From Stentor roeselii (taxonomy: Eukaryota; Ciliophora; Heterotrichea; Heterotrichida; Stentoridae): 32,764 nt of DNA. A model generated the notes under the pieces. That model made no database searches and was not told the DNA's origin. It worked only from the letters and a program-made list of their open reading frames with translations. Each line of letters begins with the position of its first letter. The first letter of the stretch is position 1. Shown here one piece after another: positions 10,574-17,706 of the stretch. Position numbers and translations under genes: made by a program. The stretch covers positions 1 through 32,764 of the forward strand of contig RSEH01000376.1 in NCBI GenBank assembly GCA_006503475.1, written 5' to 3'.

Positions 10574-11899
10574 ATGTCAAATAGGAGCGATCAAAATATC
10601 TCAGGATATTTTCTAAATCGAACAATGGATTTAGATCAAGTAAGCTTAAGTTCAAGTGAAGGTAGACCTTATATCCAACCAGTTCCAGAGTTTAATCAAA
10701 ATTACTTAAATGCACCCAACTTTGCAAGACCCTCGGGAAATGTAGCTCCATCCTTTCCAGGCTCTTCTCTGCCAAACTTCCCAGGACAAATAACTCCACC
10801 TCCAATGCCAGTGAATCAAAGTTCTTATGGACTCTCAAGTAATCCAAGTCCGTTTGTACCCCCACCTCTATTACCCAATGTCCCCGCACCTCCCTCTAGT
10901 TATATCCCCGCACCTCCCTCTAGTTATATCCCCGCACCTTCCTCTGGTTATATCCCTGCAGCTTCTTCACCCTATCCCCCTACTTCGGCCTATCCAGGTC
11001 CTCCCAGCTCATCAGGTATTCAAATGCCTCCATTTCCATTTAATACCCCAAATCCTTCAGTAACCTCAGGTAGCATATCCCAAAGTTCAGGCCAAATGAT
11101 GACTCCAGTCAGAAAGCCATATCAAAAAGAAAAAAAATTATCGGCTTCTAAAATGAAATCATTGGAAAAGTTTAATTTTTTTGAAAAAACAACTCAAATG
11201 TTTCCTAGTTTTTATTATGAAAAATCACCACTTGTTATAAAATATGGAGGAAATGATCAAGAACTTGATAGAATAGAAGCTCATATAAATGAATATGAAC
11301 AAAAATTGAATATTGGAGATGAAGATTGGGTTTATTTGAATGATAATGGCAATTATGTTAAATTCGATGATGGTCCGTGCGGAGTTATTGAGAATAAATA
11401 CAAAGAGTTGTATTTGATACTGTTGGAAGATCAAGGATATGAGAACTACTCGGAATATGTTGAAATTTATTATAATAAAAGACTTTACCAAATCAGATTT
11501 GCTCGAATAGGAGGAGTTCATTGCCATGTCACTAAAGTTTCACAAAATTCTGAAAGAAATTCAGAGATTGAAAAAATTTTGGGGGATAAGAATTTGAAGG
11601 AATTCAACTTCGAACATGAAACTACAAGAATTGTTAAAAGAAGAAATGAAATAGAAGTTCAGAGTATAAGACCTATTTATTGGAAGTGGCAAGATGAATC
11701 AGGAGTGTATAGGCTTTTTGAAAAAGACGCTGATTTTTTGATTGAGTATTATTATCAACAGTTTTTGAGGAAGAGGGAAAATAATTTGGTTATGATTCAA
11801 GGAAGTAATGGAACAACTTATATGATATACTTATATAAAATGCTTCGATTTAATATGGAGACATGGTATAAGACACATATCAAAAGAGAATTAGTTTAA
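10574..11899 (+). CDS. Proline-rich protein with two C-terminal WWE domains, copy A
   Basis: I place the start at the ATG for MSNRSDQN (441 aa), because the third family member begins MSNPF; an in-frame ATG at 10331 would add 81 low-complexity residues. Residues 30-180 are Pro/Ser/Tyr-rich, with three to four copies of an 8-residue PAPPSSYI repeat. After a conserved FNFFE linker come two WWE-like modules: about 250-322 (W252, then IENKY) and 367-438 (Y-W-K-W at 369-372, then LIEYYY, SNGTTYMI and IKR at the end). WWE domains occur in Deltex, HUWE1 and PARP proteins and often bind (iso-)ADP-ribose, so ADP-ribose or ubiquitin-linked binding is inferred. The end of WWE2 departs from consensus: RFNMETWYKTH replaces the usual QFNExTxFxxx. 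Confidence 0.83.
   Translation: MSNRSDQNISGYFLNRTMDLDQVSLSSSEGRPYIQPVPEFNQNYLNAPNFARPSGNVAPSFPGSSLPNFPGQITPPPMPVNQSSYGLSSNPSPFVPPPLLPNVPAPPSSYIPAPPSSYIPAPSSGYIPAASSPYPPTSAYPGPPSSSGIQMPPFPFNTPNPSVTSGSISQSSGQMMTPVRKPYQKEKKLSASKMKSLEKFNFFEKTTQMFPSFYYEKSPLVIKYGGNDQELDRIEAHINEYEQKLNIGDEDWVYLNDNGNYVKFDDGPCGVIENKYKELYLILLEDQGYENYSEYVEIYYNKRLYQIRFARIGGVHCHVTKVSQNSERNSEIEKILGDKNLKEFNFEHETTRIVKRRNEIEVQSIRPIYWKWQDESGVYRLFEKDADFLIEYYYQQFLRKRENNLVMIQGSNGTTYMIYLYKMLRFNMETWYKTHIKRELV
10882..10953 (+). repeat. 24-bp coding minisatellite (about 3 units) in WWE copy A
   Basis: Three 24-nt units begin at 10882, 10906 and 10930; the first two are identical, the third differs slightly and a degenerate fourth follows. 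Each encodes PAPPSSYI or a variant. The same array occurs at 14446-14517. Confidence 0.9.
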
Positions 11900-11924
11900 C
11901 TTAGGTATTATAGATAATAGTGAG

Positions 11925-12479
11925 TCATTTGATTGATATATTTATGTAAAGTTTTAGTGAGTTTTTCTGTTGAAGCAAAGGTTTATTTTTCCTACTATTA
12001 AGTTTTTCAATACTTATCACTCATATTTTATTAAATAAGAAATATCATCAGAATCAGATAGTTTATGGGCTTAGCCTTGAGCCAATCGATTTCAATTCTT
12101 TCTGGAGCAGATCTTATCTAATACTTGTCCGTTTTATATGGTAACATAAATCTTATACCATGAGAATTTGAGATTCTGGACTGATCTTCGTTCTTATTTA
12201 AAGACATCAGAAATACAGACTTAAATTGGTAATGAACCTAAATTATCTATATGATTAACAAATTACTATAGTTTGATCAGTGAACACTTGTGAAAAGCGA
12301 TAAAATAATTTTAGAAGATTTGAATTTTTTTGTACTTAATGAATAATAATATGCTGTGCTCAACCTTATTGCAAATTTATTTTAGCCTTCAACAGACAAT
12401 AATAATCTTTAGAGTAATATAGATTCTTTTCAGTATATATGTGTTAATCAAACTCAATTAAACAACTCTAAAAATTTTC
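11925..12479. other. Spacer between duplicates, no gene seen
   Basis: A+T-rich DNA between the stop of copy A and the proline-rich relic. I see no frame worth calling. Weak resemblance of 12440-12480 to the leader of copy A (near 10380-10430) suggests the relic's upstream part may be here. Confidence 0.4.
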
Positions 12480-12625
12480 AAATTCAATCAAGAGTAAAAT
12501 CTAAATTATTTTATTGCACCATACTTTGCAAGATCCTTGTCATATGTAGCTCCATCCAATTCAGGGCCAGCTCTCTCAAACGTCCCAGAGCAAGGGAATA
12601 TACATTCAATGCCATTATTCAATGA
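12480..12625 (+). pseudogene. Relic of the proline-rich part of a WWE gene
   Basis: The run from about 12510 to 12625 resembles 10705-10820 of copy A: TTTGCAAGA-CC, ATGTAGCTCCATCC, a CCCAG-G-CAA block and an AATGCCA block recur in order, with many substitutions and small indels. It abuts the left end of copy B, whose first bases (ATTCAATGAACTTCC) follow the relic directly. It is a decayed fragment, not a gene. Confidence 0.72.
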
Positions 12626-14137
12626 ACTTCCAGATGAAGATATATCTGAAAAATCTCTTGAAGCTAGGATATCATCATAGTTTTATTATTCATCAATAAA
12701 AGAATTTTAGTTTCTAATTAAGTCCTATAAGAACCCAGATTAAATTCTTAAGGGTAAAATAGTAAGTTAAATTTAATAAATCCTTTAATTTAAAGTACTA
12801 CAGCGTGTAATATTGATTGCAAATTACTCTTTCGATCTGTCAAATATCAGCAAAAAATTATTGAAAATAAGATTTGAAGTGATATGCTGGAAACTAGAAA
12901 CTATCTAAGAAAAGTAAACTTCTCATATGTTACTAGATGTCAAATATTATCAAGATATGCATGTATAACAGCAAATAAAATAATAATCAGTATAAGGTAT
13001 TCAAGGGTTATTAACAAAAGCATTAGAAATTATAACTATAATATTTGTAATTTAACTACCTAAAAATATTATAACTTTAATTAAGTCACTTGTCCAGATT
13101 CATTCTTTTCTTTTTGTTTTATTCTAAAGTCTATATACCTTAAGTTCAAATATCTCATCAATATATTCTCCAGATGATATGATTCATTGAATGATCTTTT
13201 GTTTATATTAAGATAATTCTGAAAACAATTTAAATTTTGGTTGTGATATGATGATGGTTCTTTTATCATAACATCGAACTATGGACTAAAAGAGAGGTAT
13301 AGTAAATAAGGCTTCAGAAGATGTTGAAGACTAGATGTATCCTTGTGTTTTGATATCAGAAAACAGATCGTTTTGAGGCTTTAAAAGAATATAAAAATTA
13401 CTAATGACTTTAAGTGCATTGAATTTACTTATTTTCTGTTTTACTCTAAAGAAAAGTTATGGTTCAAGTATTATGCTTTATTGAATTCTGTAAATTTTTC
13501 TAGTTCACCATAATATCAATCATTGCCCTTTGTAGGAATTACTAGATATCTTGTATTATCTATAATAAGTCTGTAATATGATAATTATATTTATCTAAAA
13601 ATCATGATCAAATTGTTTAGGATTTCGGAATAGTCACCAGGATGTTTATTTTTTACAAAATTGCTGAAGAGTATTTGCCTAAAATTTGAAAACCTGCATA
13701 TTTTTGTCTAAATTTCATTCTTATATAATAGCTTTTATCGTCAAGAACAGCTTGCATAATGATTTACTAAAAATTCATTGTTCTAGTTATTGATAGATTT
13801 GATTCAAAGATTGCCAATTTATACATAAATTAATAAACTACAGTAATTTTATTAATTTCAACGATTAGATTATATAAATTCATCCCATTTGAATATGTTA
13901 AATAATAAAATCAAACTAAACTATCAGTTGAACTCCTCTATTCAATTAAATTCAATAAACACTAATCCTAAAAATTTTAAACATCTTTTAAGTATCCGAA
14001 AGTATGACACAGATAAAACTTATAATAAACATCGCGTTTGCATACAAACAGAAACTGAATATCCAAATAATCAAATCAACATTCCTCTACCTAATAAATC
14101 ATATGTTCCTTTTACTATTCTATATTTCTTTATAATT

Positions 14138-15463
14138 ATGTCAAATAGGAGCGATCAAAATATCTCAGGATATTTTCTAAATCGAACAATGGATTTAGAT
14201 CAAGTAAGCTTAAGTTCAAGTGAAGGTAGACCTTATATCCAACCAGTTCCAGAGTTTAATCAAAATTACTTAAATGCACCCAACTTTGCAAGACCCTCGG
14301 GAAATGTAGCTCCATCCTTTCCAGGCTCTTCTCTGCCAAACTTCCCAGGACAAATAACTCCACCTCCAATGCCAGTGAATCAAAGTTCTTATGGACTCTC
14401 AAGTAATCCAAGTCCGTTTGTACCCCCACCTCTATTACCCAATGTCCCCGCACCTCCCTCTAGTTATATCCCCGCACCTCCCTCTAGTTATATCCCCGCA
14501 CCTTCCTCTGGTTATATCCCTGCAGCTTCTTCACCCTATCCCCCTACTTCGGCCTATCCAGGTCCTCCCAGCTCATCAGGTATTCAAATGCCTCCATTTC
14601 CATTTAATACCCCAAATCCTTCAGTAACCTCAGGTAGCATATCCCAAAGTTCAGGCCAAATGATGACTCCAGTCAGAAAGCCATATCAAAAAGAAAAAAA
14701 ATTATCGGCTTCTAAAATGAAATCATTGGAAAAGTTTAATTTTTTTGAAAAAACAACTCAAATGTTTCCTAGTTTTTATTATGAAAAATCACCACTTGTT
14801 ATAAAATATGGAGGAAATGATCAAGAACTTGATAGAATAGAAGCTCATATAAATGAATATGAACAAAAATTGAATATTGGAGATGAAGATTGGGTCTATT
14901 TGAATGATAATGGCAATTATGTTAAATTCGATGATGGTCCGTGCGGAGTTATTGAGAATAAATACAAAGAGTTGTATTTGGTACTATTGGAAGAACCAGG
15001 ATATCAGGACTACTCGGAATATGTTGAAATTCAATATAAAAACAGACAGTACCAAATCAGATTTGCTCGAATAGGAGGAGTTCATTGTCAAGTCACTAAA
15101 GTTTCACAAAATTCTGTAAGAAATTCAGAGATTGAAAAAATTTTGGGGGATAAGAATTTGAAGGAATTCAACTTCGAACATGAAACTACAAGAATTGTTA
15201 AAAGAAGAAATGAAACAGAAGTTCAGAGTATAAGACCTGTTTATTGGAAGTGGAAACATGAATCAGGAGTGTTTAGACCTTATGAAAAAGACGCTGATTT
15301 TTTGATTGAGTATTATTATCAACAGTTTTTAAGGAAGAGGGAAAATAATTTGGTTATGATTCAAGGAAGTAATGGAAAAACTTATATGATCTGCTTTGAG
15401 CCGCTGCTTCAGTTTAATGAAGAAACAAGGTTTAAGAGACCTATCAAAAGAGAAGTAGTTTAA
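14138..15463 (+). CDS. Proline-rich protein with two C-terminal WWE domains, copy B
   Basis: This 441-residue paralog of copy A is identical over residues 1-281, including the PAPPSSYI repeats, then differs at about 31 of the last 160 residues. Its WWE1 (about 250-322) and WWE2 (367-438) are closer to the WWE consensus than those of copy A: WWE2 ends GKTYMICFEPLLQFNEETRF and IKR, keeping the Gln/Asn/Thr pattern also found in the third member. Start choice follows the same reasoning as copy A (ATG of MSNRS; an in-frame ATG at 13895 also exists). No catalytic PARP or RING domain is attached, so it looks like a binding or adaptor protein; the partner is unknown. Confidence 0.83.
   Translation: MSNRSDQNISGYFLNRTMDLDQVSLSSSEGRPYIQPVPEFNQNYLNAPNFARPSGNVAPSFPGSSLPNFPGQITPPPMPVNQSSYGLSSNPSPFVPPPLLPNVPAPPSSYIPAPPSSYIPAPSSGYIPAASSPYPPTSAYPGPPSSSGIQMPPFPFNTPNPSVTSGSISQSSGQMMTPVRKPYQKEKKLSASKMKSLEKFNFFEKTTQMFPSFYYEKSPLVIKYGGNDQELDRIEAHINEYEQKLNIGDEDWVYLNDNGNYVKFDDGPCGVIENKYKELYLVLLEEPGYQDYSEYVEIQYKNRQYQIRFARIGGVHCQVTKVSQNSVRNSEIEKILGDKNLKEFNFEHETTRIVKRRNETEVQSIRPVYWKWKHESGVFRPYEKDADFLIEYYYQQFLRKRENNLVMIQGSNGKTYMICFEPLLQFNEETRFKRPIKREVV
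14446..14517 (+). repeat. 24-bp coding minisatellite (about 3 units) in WWE copy B
   Basis: The array matches that of copy A unit for unit (PAPPSSYI), with no sequence or copy-number difference, although short arrays of this kind usually change quickly. Confidence 0.9.
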
Positions 15464-15488
15464 CTTAGGTATTATAGATAATAGTTAG

Positions 15489-15865
15489 TAATTGCTAAGT
15501 CACTAAAGTTTCACAAAATTCTGAAAGAAGTTCAGAGATTGAAAAAATGTTGGAAGATAAGAATTTGAAGGAATTCAACTTCGAGCATGAAACTTTAAGA
15601 ATTGTTAAAAGAAGACATGAAACCGAAGTTCAGAGTTAGACCTGTTATTGGAAGTGGCAAGATGAATAAGGAGTGTTTAGACCTCATGAAAAGACGCTGA
15701 TTATTTGATTGAGTATTATTATCAACAGTTTTTAAGGAAGAGGGAAAATAATTTGGTTATGATTCAAAGAAGTAATGGAAAAACTTATATGATATACTTT
15801 AATAAAATGCTTCAGTTTTATATAGAGACACGTTTTAAGATACGAATCAGAAGAATAGAAGTTTA
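15489..15865 (+). pseudogene. 3' fragment of a double-WWE gene, broken
   Basis: Starting about 25 bp after the stop of copy B, this segment repeats the region corresponding to 15084-15463 at about 85-90% identity. Lesions relative to copy B include a 2-bp loss before the RP codons, a 1-bp loss in the next codons, a Ser codon turned into TAA near 15667, and a 1-bp loss in the A-run near 15690. Its 3' end (ATGATATACTT and AAAATGCTTC) resembles copy A, while the middle shares bases with both, so it is mosaic. 15866-16249 holds nothing else that I can call. Confidence 0.85.
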
Positions 15866-16249
15866 AAATAGGCACAATAGGATATTATTATTATTTCAGT
15901 TGATTTATAATTGCTTATTTTATAGAGGTTTGCTAATGACTGACTTGAAACTGTATGGTGCATTTCTTTCTTTGTTATAAATGTTTTGAATAAGAATTTA
16001 TGATTTGATTACTATTTAAAACCACAAAAACTGAGAACTTTATTAAAATTTAATCAAATATATAGTCTAGATCATCTTTTCAACAATCCAAACTAAATAA
16101 ACATAAGCATTATAATAATTTATTCTTCAAACTCTAATTAAATTCTAAAACAAAATTTTAAAGCAAACTAATAAAAATTCCTTTCAACTATTTCCCTAAA
16201 TACTCATTCAATTCTTCAACAATGTCTACAATTTACAAAACAATAAGTA

Positions 16250-17245
16250 ATGTCAAATCCCTTCAAAGTGCAAGCGAATCTCCACCAAATAATGGATGAT
16301 TGCTCTTCAGTGAGCTCAAAAATCCTCACACCAGAATACCAATTATTTTATCAAAACCAGCACATTCCTAACCCTCCTCCTTCTCTTCGCACAAATGTTC
16401 TCTCAAACCGAATCCGTACAACCAGCATCAAACTAGAAGCTTTGAAGTACTTCAACTTTTTTGAAGAGGCTAAAATCAGGTACCCAAGTTTTGAATACCA
16501 ATTGAGACCAATTGAAATAAACTACCAGGCAAACGAGCAAGAATTCCAAATATTGACTGATTTAATAAACTCTTTCCTTGCGAAACTTGATATACCTGAA
16601 GACAGCAACTGGAGTTATATCGGCGATGATGGCGCTTATCATCCTTATTCTGATTCGATTTCAAGATTAATCGAAGAGAAGTATCGAAAGATTTATCTTA
16701 TCTTGCTGGAAGGTGTTGATTATGTTGATTATACAGAAAATATTGAGTTTAATTTCAACAATAGGCTCTATCTTGTCAATTTCGCGAAGATTGGAGGAAT
16801 TCATTGTCAGACTGTTAAGGTTAAAAATTCAAGACTTATTGGAAATGAGCCGAAAGAAATCAGTGCGGCGATTAAACTCGGTAATAAGGAAAGGGAAAAA
16901 AATTTTGGTAATGCAGAGGAGAGCAAAGGGGATTTAGGCTTTTGTAGAGATACTATTAGAGCTGTTAGAAGAATGGAAGGCGATAGTATTAAGAATGAAA
17001 GACCTGCTTTTTGGTTTTGGCTTCATGAGAGTAAACAATATTTACCTTACACTGCAGATGCTGATTACTTAATTGAAAGCTTTTATCAGAAGTACTTAAG
17101 TGATAAAGACTATTCATTGGTGATGATACAAGGAAGCAACGGTAAAACTTACATGATTAACTTTCAAGTAATGAGACAATTCAATGAAAAAACAGGTTTT
17201 CGCAAAATGATCAAACGAGTCGTTCCAGAAGGCTATAATACCTAA
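16250..17245 (+). CDS. Double-WWE-domain protein, third and divergent member
   Basis: This 331-residue relative of copies A and B lacks the proline-rich repeat region; only about 55 residues precede the shared FNFFE...PSFEY linker. WWE1 covers about 120-187 (W121, G-A-Y at 128-130, IEEKY) and WWE2 about 254-326 (FWFWLHESKQYLPY at 254-267, LIESFYQKY, SNGKTYMINF, QFNEKTGFRKMIKR). The last block is the best match to the family ending with N-x-x-T-G. A charged insert of about 45 residues separates the domains. An out-of-frame ATG at 16222 opens a 25-codon uORF overlapping this start. The gene converges with the small minus-strand gene, 77 bp downstream. Ligand binding is not demonstrated by the sequence. 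Confidence 0.87.
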   Translation: MSNPFKVQANLHQIMDDCSSVSSKILTPEYQLFYQNQHIPNPPPSLRTNVLSNRIRTTSIKLEALKYFNFFEEAKIRYPSFEYQLRPIEINYQANEQEFQILTDLINSFLAKLDIPEDSNWSYIGDDGAYHPYSDSISRLIEEKYRKIYLILLEGVDYVDYTENIEFNFNNRLYLVNFAKIGGIHCQTVKVKNSRLIGNEPKEISAAIKLGNKEREKNFGNAEESKGDLGFCRDTIRAVRRMEGDSIKNERPAFWFWLHESKQYLPYTADADYLIESFYQKYLSDKDYSLVMIQGSNGKTYMINFQVMRQFNEKTGFRKMIKRVVPEGYNT

Positions 17246-17322
17246 ATCATCTTCAATCCCTAAACTAAAACCACTATCTAAAATCCATACCCAACTAAAT
17301 TTAAAAACCTCTTAAAATATCA

Positions 17323-17676
17323 CTACCTCCCTTCAATATTCTTCCTTTCAATTTGTCTAAGTATCCCTTTTTCCAGTACTCCAATATCCAAAGTGCGATT
17401 CAAACTATTCTTCCAATCCATGACCTTAAACCCTCTACTAATATTCTTACCCTGTTCCCTAATACTAAAAACATCAATTTTCCCAATATCATTCCTCCTA
17501 GTCTTAACAACCATCTCACATTCCTGTTCCTCAATCATCGGGACCATAACGGAAATCTCATGAAAAGCTTCATTTTCAGCTTGAGTCTCAGTCAAAGTAA
17601 CCGCATACTGAACAACAACCGCTTTAATCTCATCAAAAGTGCTAGTCGGTCCTTGTTTACAAATCTGAGTTCCCAT
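17323..17676 (-). CDS. Small unknown protein, 117 aa
   Basis: I do not recognise it. The acidic-to-basic 117-residue frame begins MGTQICKQG, which would permit N-myristoylation and palmitoylation (Gly2, Cys6), and has an alternating strand-like middle (AVVVQYAVTLTETQ, EISVMVPMIEEQECEMVV). An opposite-strand frame of the same length overlaps it, but that one is Asn/Phe/Ser-rich low complexity, runs into the 5' side of the CTL gene and is less protein-like. This strand choice also gives a tidy layout: divergent from CTL (30 bp between start codons) and convergent with the WWE gene. Reality of the gene is likely but unproven. Confidence 0.55.
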   Translation of the reverse strand: MGTQICKQGPTSTFDEIKAVVVQYAVTLTETQAENEAFHEISVMVPMIEEQECEMVVKTRRNDIGKIDVFSIREQGKNISRGFKVMDWKNSLNRTLDIGVLEKGILRQIERKNIEGR

Positions 17677-17706
17677 AATTATAACTTCTTCTCAAAAACC
17701 TCATAA
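17677..17706. promoter_or_regulatory. 30-bp gap between divergent start codons
   Basis: The start codons of the 117-aa gene and of the CTL gene are only 30 bp apart, so any promoter elements must be shared here or lie inside coding sequence. I see no recognisable motif. Inference from layout only. Confidence 0.3.

Larger units (their letters stand above)
9050..11924 (+). repeat. Direct duplication, copy A (about 2.87 kb)
   Basis: This matches 12614-15488 at a constant offset of 3564 bp. By eye, 9050 to about 9490 is roughly 94-95% identical, about 9490-11331 shows no difference at all, and 11332-11899 drops to about 90%. Similarity stops about 25 bp after the gene's stop codon. The block contains one double-WWE gene and about 1.5 kb of upstream non-coding DNA. 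Confidence 0.93.
12614..15488 (+). repeat. Direct duplication, copy B (about 2.87 kb)
   Basis: Partner of 9050-11924 at a 3564-bp offset, in the same orientation. The left boundary touches a WWE-gene relic and the right boundary is followed almost at once by a 3' gene fragment (15489-15865), which fits repeated unequal exchange within a WWE array. Confidence 0.93.

Noticed and set aside
10882-10953. CRISPR-like or satellite array
   Set aside because: The 24-bp units are contiguous, in frame and encode the proline-rich repeat; there are no spacers.
17353-17706. Plus-strand 117-codon frame opposite the small unknown gene
   Set aside because: Asn/Phe/Ser-rich low complexity, ending at the base before the CTL start; the minus-strand frame is more protein-like.
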